Source of the DNA: CAYSWV01 sp964434865
Lineage (GTDB): Bacteria; Cyanobacteriota; Cyanobacteriia; Thermostichales; Thermostichaceae
Assembly: GCA_964434865.1 (NCBI GenBank)
Contig: CAYSWV010000019.1
Span: forward strand, 13,266-77,265
DNA length: 64,000 bases
Reading direction: 5' to 3'
Both the position numbers and the translations under genes were made by a program. The notes under the pieces are model-generated. The model was not told the DNA's origin and made no database searches. It worked only from the letters and a program-made list of their open reading frames with translations. This document shows positions 33,450-41,960 of this stretch, piece by piece. Each line of letters begins with the position of its first letter. Position 1 is the stretch's first letter.

Positions 33450-34673
33450 CTAATTACCCAAGATTTTGATAGCTCGGGGTGGATCTGCAAAGACATCTTC
33501 AGGATGGTTTTGAGTTCGAGTTGAGGCGGGTTGAATAGGTGACAAAGGACGTTCAGTATCAAATTGAAATAAGTAAACGGGTAAGGGCTGTGATCCCAAC
33601 CCCATCGTAGCCAGAATGTCAATTTGGGTTAATGCGTCTCTGGACGCTGGCCGAGTCAGGTTAAAAGCTGTGATCTCTTCGGTCAATACTGAATCGCTAT
33701 CTTGGTTGCGTAAGCCAATGCTGAACTGACGGTTACCATTTTCATCGGTCCCTAAGAGTTGAACATCACCAGACTCAATCCGACTGGAGTTGGGTAAACC
33801 AGCCACTGTAGGAGGTGTATCGACTGGGGGCTGTGACGGTAGAAACCGTAAGGCTTCACCATCAGGTAAAATCTGGTAGTCTTGATAATCCTGACGAACT
33901 TCCAACGTCCCCCGGAACACTCGGCGCGATAGGCCTTCAAGGGTCCAAAAGCCATAACCCAGGTTAACGGCTACGGCAGTGGGTAGCCAATGCTCCTCAA
34001 CCGGCTCAAAGTTTAGCAAGATATAGGATTCTCCCCAAACACCCGTGAGGAAGAGTAAAGCTTGATAGGGTAAGGCGGTCTCAGGATCCAACCATAACTC
34101 CCGGAGCTGGCCCTGCCCTTCAGCAGTGGGTTCTAAGACTAAATGAATAGCTTCATGGGTTCGATCAGGAAATAGACGAGATCGCAATTGCTTAGATTCT
34201 GTTGAAATAACGGTATAGTCATGAGGCTGAGTGAGTAAATTGAAACCTACTTCTGGCATCAAAGCATCAGGCTCTGAAACATAGACAGAATAGAGTTTAA
34301 AGACATCGGATTGATTGACGATTTCTAACCCCTTAGAGTCTAGCAGCCTGATTCGATCTCCTTGAGCTAACCATGCTTGCCAGCTGCCATCTTGTCGGAG
34401 TAGAACATCAAGTGTCGCTGTAAATGCTTGGGCGCCTGTGACTTTGACTTGTTGACGATACTGAAGATTGGGTAGAGGGGGTAAAGCTTTTAGGGCTTGA
34501 TCATACTGTTGAAGTAAAACATCACTGTCAGGTAGGACTGGATCTGTCGCCGCCTGTAAACCGATATCAGCATAACCTGATCCCAACCAAAATCCGGCAC
34601 TACCAACTAAACAGACTCCGATCTGCCAGATCTTGGCTAGGTGTCTTCGATATTCAACTTGTGAGATAAACAT
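33450..34673 (-). CDS. Exported or membrane-anchored protein of unknown function
   Basis: A 407-residue protein. The N-terminus (KIWQIGVCLVGSAGFWLGSGYA) is a signal peptide or anchor. The mature part is beta-rich (FTATLDVLLRQDGSWQAWL, LRELWLDPETALPYQALLFL) and is reminiscent of LolA/LolB-type or other outer-membrane lipoprotein-sorting folds, though I cannot claim the family. The C-terminus is Pro-rich. It likely acts in the periplasm. The next gene downstream on the strand is far away, so no operon inference. Confidence 0.7.
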   Translation of the reverse strand: MFISQVEYRRHLAKIWQIGVCLVGSAGFWLGSGYADIGLQAATDPVLPDSDVLLQQYDQALKALPPLPNLQYRQQVKVTGAQAFTATLDVLLRQDGSWQAWLAQGDRIRLLDSKGLEIVNQSDVFKLYSVYVSEPDALMPEVGFNLLTQPHDYTVISTESKQLRSRLFPDRTHEAIHLVLEPTAEGQGQLRELWLDPETALPYQALLFLTGVWGESYILLNFEPVEEHWLPTAVAVNLGYGFWTLEGLSRRVFRGTLEVRQDYQDYQILPDGEALRFLPSQPPVDTPPTVAGLPNSSRIESGDVQLLGTDENGNRQFSIGLRNQDSDSVLTEEITAFNLTRPASRDALTQIDILATMGLGSQPLPVYLFQFDTERPLSPIQPASTRTQNHPEDVFADPPRAIKILGN

Positions 34674-34721
34674 GGTAAATCAGGTTAGAGTTTGATCAGG
34701 CAAAACATCAATCACAACCTA

Positions 34722-34922
34722 TCAATCAATGGGGATGGATTGAGTGCCTTGACTAGTAGACGACTTGACGGGTTGGGAGGATTCCGGTTTGTAACCCTGT
34801 TGTTCAAGCCAACTCTTGAGCGGATCCTGGTTCAAATCAAGTTGTAAGAATCCGGCCACTAACCCGGCACAGAAAGGAATAGGATTTTGGGTGATCTCTG
34901 AGAAAAGAGAATTAGAGTTCAT
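34722..34922 (-). CDS. Conserved small cyanobacterial-type protein, unknown function
   Basis: A 66-residue protein starting MNSNSLFSEITQNPIPFCAG and continuing with a short hydrophobic helix and DPLKSWLEQQGYKP. I recall similar short proteins (SLF-EI-QNP-AF--G, then L-L-L--DPLK-WL) across cyanobacteria, without a known role. Start taken at 34922; the frame extends to 34964 without support. It sits just upstream of the gene at 34673 on the same strand. Confidence 0.65.
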   Translation of the reverse strand: MNSNSLFSEITQNPIPFCAGLVAGFLQLDLNQDPLKSWLEQQGYKPESSQPVKSSTSQGTQSIPID

Positions 34923-34978
34923 GAACGCTAGATCCACAACTACGCCCTCAATCCTAGCAGGCACACTGGGTGATAGCT

Positions 34979-35022
34979 ACCCTTCTGAAGTAATCCATGC
35001 TGTTGAAGTAATCCATGCTGTC
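34979..35022. repeat. 18-bp direct repeat, two copies
   Basis: Two adjacent copies around TGAAGTAATCCATGCTGT between the small gene and the end of gatB. Non-coding. Confidence 0.75.
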
Positions 35023-35071
35023 ATCCACTTGGTTAATCTAAGCCTACTAGTCCTAAGTCAGCTTGCCCTGG

Positions 35072-36559
35072 CTAACCCACTTGATTCAACGTTTGCTTCA
35101 GTAGATCATTGGTTAACTGCGGATCGGCTCGCCCTTGGGTTTTCTTCATCATTTGGCCCACAAAGAACCCAAACAGTTTATCTTTTCCGCCACGATATTG
35201 CTCAACTTGCTTCGGATTATCCGCTATCACTTCCTCAATTAGAGCTTTTAAAGTTTCTGGATCAGCTAGGGTAGTGACCCCTTTAGCTTCAACTAAAGCT
35301 TGGACCGAGCCACCGGTTTGCATCAGTTCCGGTAAGATCTCTTTGGCAATTTTGCCACTAATCGTGCCCTGAGCAATGAGAGCCGTAAGTTCCGCTAGAT
35401 GTTCAGGTCGAAAGGCAATCTCAGGGTAGTTCAACTTATGGGTGTTGAGATAGCTAGCGATATCGCTCATGATCCAATTGGCTGCCGCCTTGGGTTCTGC
35501 ACCAGCCACAATCGCCGCTTCAAAGTAATGGGCAGTGGCTTGATCATCGCTCAAATAACGAGCATCGTAGGCGGATAAGCCTAGTTCAGTTTGGTAGCGC
35601 TTGCGTTTTTTCTCAGGCAGTTCAGGCAGGTCGGCGTACCATCGTTGGAAATCAGCTTCACTAATACGGATAGGCAGTAGATCGGGTTCAGGGAAGTAAC
35701 GATAGTCACTAGATCCTTCTTTAGAGCGCATACTGGTTGTCTTTTGACTATTTTCATCCCATAATCGTGTCTCTTGGACTAGAGCTTCACCCGATTCAAT
35801 CGCCTTGACTTGCCGTTTAAACTCATAATCAATAGCCCGTTGGATCGCATTAAAGGAATTCATATTTTTGATTTCAACTTTAGTGCCGAATGTCGTCGAT
35901 CCGGCGGGTCTCACTGAGATATTGACATCACAGCGCATCGATCCCTCTTGCATATTGCCATCACTGGCACCCAGGTAGCGGACAATACGTTGTAACTCTT
36001 GAGCATACTCAGCGGCCTCTTGACCCGTGCGTAAATCGGGTTCTGATACAATTTCAACCAGAGCTACACCGGCCCGGTTGTAATCCACTAACGAATAGGC
36101 AGACCCAGCCAGGCGATCACTGCCAGCGTGGACTAGCTTGCCAGCATCTTCTTCCATATGCATGCGGGTGATCCCGATCCGCTTCAGGCTAGGGTGCCCA
36201 GCTTCATCAAGCAATTCAATTTCTAGCCAGCCATGTTCAGCAATTGGAATATCGTACTGAGTGATTTGATAATTTTTAGGCAGATCGGGATAGAAGTATT
36301 GCTTGCGATCAAACTTACAATACCGGGCGATTTGGCAATTCAAGGCCACCCCAACTTTAACAGCATACTCTAAGACCTTTTGATTAAGGACAGGGAGCGT
36401 GCCGGGTAACCCCATACAAACCGGATCAATGTTTTGATTTGGGGGAGAACCAAAGGCGGTGGAACTGGCCGAAAAGATCTTAGAGGCTGTGCTGAGTTGG
36501 CAGTGGGTTTCTAAACCAATTACAGCCTCATAGTGAGTTTGTGTCGCAACTGCAGTCAT
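35072..36559 (-). CDS. gatB: Asp-tRNA(Asn)/Glu-tRNA(Gln) amidotransferase subunit B
   Basis: Part of the GatCAB complex that amidates mischarged Glu-tRNA(Gln) and Asp-tRNA(Asn). The 495-residue protein has EAVIGLETHCQL at the start, the PGTLPVLN loop, the kinase-like KYFYPDLPKNYQITQYD, MHMEEDAGKLVH, and a C-terminal YqeY-like tail domain ending MKKTQGRADPQLTNDLLKQT. Start set at 36559 (MTAVATQTHYEAV); an upstream extension to 36646 is unlikely. Secure. Confidence 0.97.
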   Translation of the reverse strand: MTAVATQTHYEAVIGLETHCQLSTASKIFSASSTAFGSPPNQNIDPVCMGLPGTLPVLNQKVLEYAVKVGVALNCQIARYCKFDRKQYFYPDLPKNYQITQYDIPIAEHGWLEIELLDEAGHPSLKRIGITRMHMEEDAGKLVHAGSDRLAGSAYSLVDYNRAGVALVEIVSEPDLRTGQEAAEYAQELQRIVRYLGASDGNMQEGSMRCDVNISVRPAGSTTFGTKVEIKNMNSFNAIQRAIDYEFKRQVKAIESGEALVQETRLWDENSQKTTSMRSKEGSSDYRYFPEPDLLPIRISEADFQRWYADLPELPEKKRKRYQTELGLSAYDARYLSDDQATAHYFEAAIVAGAEPKAAANWIMSDIASYLNTHKLNYPEIAFRPEHLAELTALIAQGTISGKIAKEILPELMQTGGSVQALVEAKGVTTLADPETLKALIEEVIADNPKQVEQYRGGKDKLFGFFVGQMMKKTQGRADPQLTNDLLKQTLNQVG

Positions 36560-36651
36560 AAGGAATGAGCACCTAAAGGAGTCTATTGCTGAGTTAGTCA
36601 AGGGTTGATCTATATTAGCGCCTACCCCCCTCGATTCCCAATACAACCTGG

Positions 36652-37848
36652 CTAGGGTAAGTAGAAGATGGCAAAGCCCAATATTGTATAGGTGGCTAGC
36701 AGTAAGAGTCCCTCTAACCAGTTAGATCGGCCATCGCTACTCACCGAATTGACCAGTAAAACGGACACCCCTACACCGACCAGTTCAACCAGACCAAATT
36801 GAAAGTCCATAGGTTGTTGAATAACATCACCCACCAGTACCAAAACAGGAGCCACAAACAAGGCAATTTGTAGTGTTGAGCCTACTGCGACTGACAAAGA
36901 TAGATCCATCTTGTCTTTGATCGCAACTGTCACAGCCGTGGCATGTTCAGCCGCATTCCCAATGATTGGCAACAAGATGACGCCTAAGAAAAGCTCTGTT
37001 ATGCCAAATTGTTCTAGAACCGACTCAAGGGTTCCCACCAGAAACTCAGATTCAATCGCTACTAAGGCCGCAATAATCGACAACCAAAAAATTGAAAACC
37101 AGATCCCTTTTTTTCTAGGAGCTTTGACAACCTGGGGGATGGATCCTTGGGCTTCTAAAACAGGATTAGGTTGGTCCTTTTCGGCTGACTCACTGGCTTC
37201 AATTTCAGCTTCATGAATGGAGTAGAGATAACTGTGCGTTTTTAATGAGAAGAGTAAAGTTAATCCGTACACAGCCATTAACACCAGAGCCACTGCAGTT
37301 GAAAGCTTCTGAACTGTCGGTTCATCTAAAGATGGCGCCGCAAAACCCACAACAGTAGGGAGTAACAGAGCCACTACCGCTAAATTCATGGCTGAGGCAT
37401 TCACCCGGGCCACCACAGGTTGAAAGACTTGCTCTTTGTATTTCAGACCTCCCAGCAGCATAGCAAAACCAACCACTAAGAGAAGATTACTAATCATAGA
37501 TCCGGTGATGGTGGCTTTGACGACTTCAACTAGGCCGGCTCGCAAAGCGACTAAGGCAATGATCAGTTCCGCAGCATTTCCAAATGTGGCATTCATCAGT
37601 CCGCCAAACACGGGTCCGGCCAACACGGCTAGCTCTTCGGTAACTTGCCCCATATACTTAGCTAGGGGTAACAAAGCTAGCATCGATACTAGAAACACAA
37701 CTATCGGATCCCAGTGGAGAAAATGACCCACTATTGACAGAGGAATAGCGCCTAAGAGGATCAGGGCCACGGTATCAATGAAGCCCTGAATACGTTCTGA
37801 AACACTAATAGGTTCTTGATCTAAACGGTTAGTATCTGCGAGTGACAT
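36652..37848 (-). CDS. Calcium/proton (cation) antiporter of the CaCA family
   Basis: A 398-residue protein with about eleven membrane segments and the two inverted alpha repeats typical of CAX exchangers: GLMNATFGNAAELIIALVALR in the first half and LPIIGNAAEHATAVTVAIK in the second. Both contain the GNA-E cation-binding core. An acidic cytoplasmic loop (about 205-235) separates the halves. It exports Ca2+ in exchange for H+. The next gene downstream is gatB, 92 bp away on the same strand. Confidence 0.94.
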   Translation of the reverse strand: MSLADTNRLDQEPISVSERIQGFIDTVALILLGAIPLSIVGHFLHWDPIVVFLVSMLALLPLAKYMGQVTEELAVLAGPVFGGLMNATFGNAAELIIALVALRAGLVEVVKATITGSMISNLLLVVGFAMLLGGLKYKEQVFQPVVARVNASAMNLAVVALLLPTVVGFAAPSLDEPTVQKLSTAVALVLMAVYGLTLLFSLKTHSYLYSIHEAEIEASESAEKDQPNPVLEAQGSIPQVVKAPRKKGIWFSIFWLSIIAALVAIESEFLVGTLESVLEQFGITELFLGVILLPIIGNAAEHATAVTVAIKDKMDLSLSVAVGSTLQIALFVAPVLVLVGDVIQQPMDFQFGLVELVGVGVSVLLVNSVSSDGRSNWLEGLLLLATYTILGFAIFYLP

Positions 37849-37939
37849 AGTGAAACCTTGGGTACGTGAGGCCTTAATGACAAGATTAGTCAGAGTGTAC
37901 CGTGGAGTGAGTCTGCAACACTAGTTCTTGGTTTAACGA

Positions 37940-38151
37940 GATAGATGTCGGCCAATAGATGTCGGCCAATAGATGTCGGCCAATAGATGAATTCCNNNNN
38001 NNNNNNNNNNNNNNNNNNNNNNNNNNNNNNNNNNNNNNNNNNNNNNNNNNNNNNNNNNNNNNNNNNNNNNNNNNNNNNNNNNNNNNNNNNNNNNNATAGA
38101 TGTCGGCCAATAGATGTCGGCCAATAGATGTCGGCCAATAGATGAATTCCA
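37940..38151. repeat. 14-bp minisatellite with a higher-order unit, spanning a gap
   Basis: The unit AATAGATGTCGGCC is repeated three times and followed by ATAGATGAATTCC. The whole about 55-bp block occurs on both sides of the gap (37940-37995 and 38096-38151), so it is itself repeated. Confidence 0.9.
37996..38095. other. Assembly gap (100 N) inside the minisatellite
   Basis: Both flanks end or begin with the same repeat block, so the gap is probably unresolved repeat copies. Confidence 0.98.
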
Positions 38152-38191
38152 GCTTTAAGCAGTTTAATAAACTTAAGCCTGTTTAATCAGC

Positions 38192-38974
38192 TTAGGTCTG
38201 CTTAATAAACTTAGAGCGTTGCAGATGGCGTAAGATCGGATTGAGTAATTGCTGTTGCAACGTTTTCGAGTCTTTAGCCATCACATAGCTACTATTCTCA
38301 ATCTCAAACGGAAACCGCCCTCCCTGATGATCGCGTTGAATATGGATCATGAAAATATCTTCAGCTCGTTTAGTTTGAAGTGCATAACCTAACTCCAGGC
38401 AGACTTGAGGACTAGGCAAGGGGACTTTCAGGTGATCTGATTGATCCAGTTGCGCAATCGGAGTTACATCAGCTACTACTAAGAGTGATTGTTTAATTTT
38501 ACGAATGAGGGCTGCATCAATAGTGGTGGCCACCGCTGACTCGATCGATTGTTCTAGGGTTAGCAGGCTGATTGGATCATGTTTACGATTGATCGTTTCA
38601 ACAATCTGATTTAAGGCTTTTGAGATCACTTGAGTTGAATCTGGATAGAGCGATTGACCACAGAAAAACAAGCTAGGGTCTCGGTAAACCAGAGTATTAC
38701 GTTTGTTAAAGTACATTTCCCGACTAATCAAATCCAGGTTGGAAATGCTGTAAACTCCGCTCCCCTCAATGTAAAACTCAATCAGCTCTCCCTCCAAGTA
38801 GCGTTGAAACCACTGGGATTGTTTGACACGATCGACTTCATCCAAAAAATCAGCTCGCATACCTGTTTTCAAGAGACCCGTCCGACTCAATCGCAAGTCC
38901 GGCTCTATCCCTTGAACTTGGGCTACAGCGAATACTGAATCCAGATACCAGGCTTTTAAAACAATGATGGCCAT
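38192..38974 (-). CDS. Unknown protein with a TIR/nucleoside-deoxyribosyltransferase-like C-terminal region
   Basis: A 260-residue soluble protein. The N-terminal half has a Cys-containing strand-rich region without a recognised family. Residues about 165-245 contain SLLVVADVTP, then PSPQVCLELGYALQTKRAED, then IENSSYVMAKDSKTL. The order ADVTP, N/S-x-x-V-x-x-ELGYA and a final strand is that of nucleoside 2-deoxyribosyltransferase-like and TIR-like folds that act on nucleotides or NAD+. The Glu of ELGYA would be the catalytic position. This is pattern-based and tentative; the protein may be a conserved cyanobacterial protein of other function. Confidence 0.55.
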   Translation of the reverse strand: MAIIVLKAWYLDSVFAVAQVQGIEPDLRLSRTGLLKTGMRADFLDEVDRVKQSQWFQRYLEGELIEFYIEGSGVYSISNLDLISREMYFNKRNTLVYRDPSLFFCGQSLYPDSTQVISKALNQIVETINRKHDPISLLTLEQSIESAVATTIDAALIRKIKQSLLVVADVTPIAQLDQSDHLKVPLPSPQVCLELGYALQTKRAEDIFMIHIQRDHQGGRFPFEIENSSYVMAKDSKTLQQQLLNPILRHLQRSKFIKQT

Positions 38975-39110
38975 GATCTCAAGTAAAAACAGTAGGTCTA
39001 AAGGTCTGTTACTTACTGTACTGGGAACAGTCTCAAAATGCTACTGGATTGTGGAACTTAACTCATAAGTTGTTTAACTCACCTAGAGATCCTACCAAGG
39101 TCTTGAAAAG

Positions 39111-39563
39111 CTAGGATTTAAAAATCAAAATCGAAACCCCAACACAGGCAGCTCCTACGACTGATCCCATCAAAACTTGAAAAGGCGTATGCCCCAGTAA
39201 TTCTTTGAGATAGGGTTCGTTAAAGGCTTTATCCTCAAAAACTTCTTCGATCATGCGGTTGAGCACACGAGCTTGATGCCCGGCAGCCTGTCGAATGCCA
39301 GCAGCATCGTACATCACAATCAAAGCAAACACTACACTGGCTGCAAAGAGTAAGCTATCCCATCCCTCTTGGCGACCCACCCCTAGGGCTAAGGCCGTGA
39401 CCAAAGCAGCATGAGAACTGGGCATGCCTCCTGTTTGGGTCAAAACTTTGAGATCTAAGGTATAGGTTTTGGCATAGATAATGAGTAGCTTTAATCCCTG
39501 AGCTAGAAGGCTAGCAGAGAGTGCAGTCCAAAGGACTTGATTGGCTAATAACTCTTGCAGCAT
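39111..39563 (-). CDS. Divergent PAP2 family membrane protein
   Basis: A 150-residue protein with several hydrophobic segments and the DUF212/divergent PAP2 motifs: GLKLLI, GGMPSSHAALVTALALGVG, AVIVMYDAAGIRQAAGHQARVLN-like region and ELLGHTPFQVLMGSVVG. PAP2-like proteins dephosphorylate lipid phosphates, possibly polyprenyl diphosphates. In cyanobacteria and chloroplasts this gene often sits beside GGPP synthase, and here it is 64 bp downstream of crtE on the same strand. Confidence 0.92.
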   Translation of the reverse strand: MLQELLANQVLWTALSASLLAQGLKLLIIYAKTYTLDLKVLTQTGGMPSSHAALVTALALGVGRQEGWDSLLFAASVVFALIVMYDAAGIRQAAGHQARVLNRMIEEVFEDKAFNEPYLKELLGHTPFQVLMGSVVGAACVGVSILIFKS

Positions 39564-39626
39564 CGGGCTATCTCCTAGTCAGGTTCTCTCCTGTATAAAC
39601 CGTGAAGATTGATTAAACTTATAGAC

Positions 39627-40520
39627 TTAATTCTGACGCTGGGTAATGTAGTCAGCTAGGGATAAGAGAGCTTCAGCTTGGGTACCATAGGGTTCTAATT
39701 GAGATTTAGCTGTGGTGATGAGTTGGGCTGCTTTTTGCTTAGACGCCTCAAGGCCTAATAAACTCGGATAGGTGGCTTTGGCAGCTGCAATATCTTTACC
39801 AGCGGTTTTACCTAGCTGCTCACTAGTGGCTGTGACATCGAGAATATCATCAATGATCTGAAATGCCAGACCAATAGCATGGGAGTATTGCGTGAGTCGC
39901 GTAATCATCTCTTGATCGGCCCCAGCCAGGATTGCCCCTGAAACCACAGACACTTCTAGTAAAGCTCCGGTTTTGTGCTTATGGATAAACTCCAAAGTCT
40001 CCAGCGAAATCTGTTTCCCTTCAGATTCAAGATCAACCACCTGACCACCCACTAAACCCTCAGCTGCAACCGCTTTGCCCAAGCGACCAATTACATTTAA
40101 AACTCGGTGAGCGGGAACATTAGCGGTTTGTTCAGAAATCACTTGAAAGGCATAGGCCAGCAGAGCATCCCCAGCTAAAATCGCAATATCATCGCCAAAG
40201 ACTTTGTGATTGGTAAGTTTGCCTCGCCGATAGTCATCATTATCCATGGCGGGGAGATCATCATGGATCAAAGACATGGTGTGAACCATTTCTAAAGCGC
40301 AGGCAGTGGGTAAAGCTTGCTCGAGGGTGCCATGAGCTAACTCACAAGAGGCCAAACAGAGAATGGGGCGGAGCCGCTTGCCACCAGCCAGTAGGCTATA
40401 TCGCATCGACTCATAGATTTGATTGGGATAAGTTACCTGGATCGATTGATCAAGTGCTGTTTCCACCAGCTGTTTACGGGTGGCCAGGTACTCGGATAAG
40501 CTGAAGGTCTCAACCACCAA
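39627..40520 (-). CDS. crtE: Geranylgeranyl diphosphate synthase
   Basis: Condenses IPP with allylic diphosphates to GGPP, the precursor of carotenoids, phytol and quinone tails. The 297-residue protein has both Asp-rich motifs: LIHDDLPAMDNDD (first, DDxxxxD type) and FQIIDDILD (second), plus GGKRLRP and the KTGALL segment. The residues before the first motif lack a bulky aromatic, consistent with a C20 product. It probably forms a unit with the PAP2-like gene downstream. Confidence 0.95.
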   Translation of the reverse strand: MVVETFSLSEYLATRKQLVETALDQSIQVTYPNQIYESMRYSLLAGGKRLRPILCLASCELAHGTLEQALPTACALEMVHTMSLIHDDLPAMDNDDYRRGKLTNHKVFGDDIAILAGDALLAYAFQVISEQTANVPAHRVLNVIGRLGKAVAAEGLVGGQVVDLESEGKQISLETLEFIHKHKTGALLEVSVVSGAILAGADQEMITRLTQYSHAIGLAFQIIDDILDVTATSEQLGKTAGKDIAAAKATYPSLLGLEASKQKAAQLITTAKSQLEPYGTQAEALLSLADYITQRQN

Positions 40521-40635
40521 TCGGGATCTCCTTGCTGTGAGTCAGCCATCACTAGATTAAGCCATTCTGGCTGTGACTTAACCTGGCTGTTATTATCTCA
40601 TGTCGAGGCTCTTACGAAAGATTCACTCCAAAGCT

Positions 40636-41745
40636 ATGCCTAAGATTGCCGTTATTTTTGGAACTCGCCCTGAAGCTATTAAACTGGCTCCTGTGATCCT
40701 AGGCTTAACCCAAGCCCCAGAATTTGAAGTTGATGTGGTCTTGACGGGTCAACACCGAGAAATGGTGGATCAAGTGCTGCAATTGTTTCACATTCAACCT
40801 GATGTTGATCTCAATATCATGCAAGCCACTCAAAGTTTAACAGATATTGCGCTACGCACCCTGACTGGATTGGAGCCGTATTTAAAGCAAGCTCATCCGG
40901 ATATGGTGTTGGTACAGGGGGATACCGCATCTGCTTTCTTGGCCGCTTTAGCTGCCTTTTATCAACAGATTCCAATTGGTCATGTTGAAGCGGGTCTCAG
41001 AACGGATGATCTGTTTAATCCTTATCCCGAAGAAGCCAATCGTCGCTTGATTTCACAAATTGCTAGTCTCCATTTTGCACCGACACCGCTCACTTTAACT
41101 AATTTGAAGCAAAGCCAGGTGACGGGTCAACTGTATATGACAGGCAATACCGTGATTGATGCGCTGCTCCAAGTGGCTAGCCAAGACCGGCCCTGTGCTA
41201 TTGCGGGTCTAGAGTGGTTTCACTATCGTGTGCTCCTGGCAACCGTGCATCGGCGGGAAAATTGGGGGGATCCCTTAGTCTCGATAGCTCAAGCGTTTTT
41301 AGCTATTCTAGAGCACTGTCCTGATACAGCCCTGTTACTCCCACTTCATCCTAATCCCCGAGTGCGAGAGCCACTCCAAGCCTATTTAGGATCCCACCCC
41401 CGCATCTTTTTAACTGAGCCACTAGATTATGTCACTTTAGTGGAGGCGATGAAGCGATGCACGTTGATCTTGAGTGATTCAGGTGGCATTCAAGAAGAAG
41501 CGCCTAGCTTAGGCAAACCGGTGTTGATTTTGAGAACAACGACCGAGCGTCAGGAAGCTGTCGAAGCGGGAACAGCCAGGCTCGTGGGGACCGAAACCGA
41601 AGGGATTGTTCAAGCGGCATTATCTTTACTCCAAGATCCAGATCAGTATCAACAAATGGCACTAGCCACCAATCCCTTTGGAGATGGACAAGCTACCCAG
41701 CGAATTGTAGCCGCCTTAAAGCAGTGGTTTAATTGCAACACTTGA
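40636..41745 (+). CDS. wecB: UDP-N-acetylglucosamine 2-epimerase (non-hydrolysing)
   Basis: Interconverts UDP-GlcNAc and UDP-ManNAc for surface glycans. The 369-residue protein has KIAVIFGTRPEAIKLAPVI, TGQHREMVDQVL, VQGDTASAFLAALAAFY, HVEAGLRT, NPYPEEANRRLI, TVHRRENWG, SDSGGIQEEAPSLGKPVL and TTERQEAVEAGT, all canonical. I chose the ATG at 40636; 12 extra residues upstream (from 40600) are poorly supported. It is divergent from crtE. Confidence 0.96.
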   Translation: MPKIAVIFGTRPEAIKLAPVILGLTQAPEFEVDVVLTGQHREMVDQVLQLFHIQPDVDLNIMQATQSLTDIALRTLTGLEPYLKQAHPDMVLVQGDTASAFLAALAAFYQQIPIGHVEAGLRTDDLFNPYPEEANRRLISQIASLHFAPTPLTLTNLKQSQVTGQLYMTGNTVIDALLQVASQDRPCAIAGLEWFHYRVLLATVHRRENWGDPLVSIAQAFLAILEHCPDTALLLPLHPNPRVREPLQAYLGSHPRIFLTEPLDYVTLVEAMKRCTLILSDSGGIQEEAPSLGKPVLILRTTTERQEAVEAGTARLVGTETEGIVQAALSLLQDPDQYQQMALATNPFGDGQATQRIVAALKQWFNCNT

Positions 41746-41960
41746 TCAAAGCAACTGGTGTTGATCTATTGAAGTTGTAACCTATTTCTTGAGGGTTTTA
41801 GAGATTCCACTTAGCTCTTGATGCAGATACCGCTGGAGTTGTGTGAATACTGAGCCAGATCAGCAATTTTACGGGAAGAGTCACAGCTATCGATCAAGCC
41901 TATCGGGTTAGTTTTTCTGTTGTAGGCCTCTCTGTCTTCCTCCAAGCTAATAATAAGCAT

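Larger units (their letters stand above)
37849..38191. other. Intergenic region with a 14-bp minisatellite
   Basis: Between the antiporter start and the gene at 38192. It holds only the repeat array, the gap and short flanks; no gene recognised. Confidence 0.6.

Noticed and set aside
37886..38138. Minus-strand frames over the 14-bp repeat
   Set aside because: Frames kept open only by the repeat (unit not a multiple of three), no ribosome-binding site.
37940..38151. CRISPR array
   Set aside because: Units are contiguous 14-mers without unique spacers and no cas genes are near.
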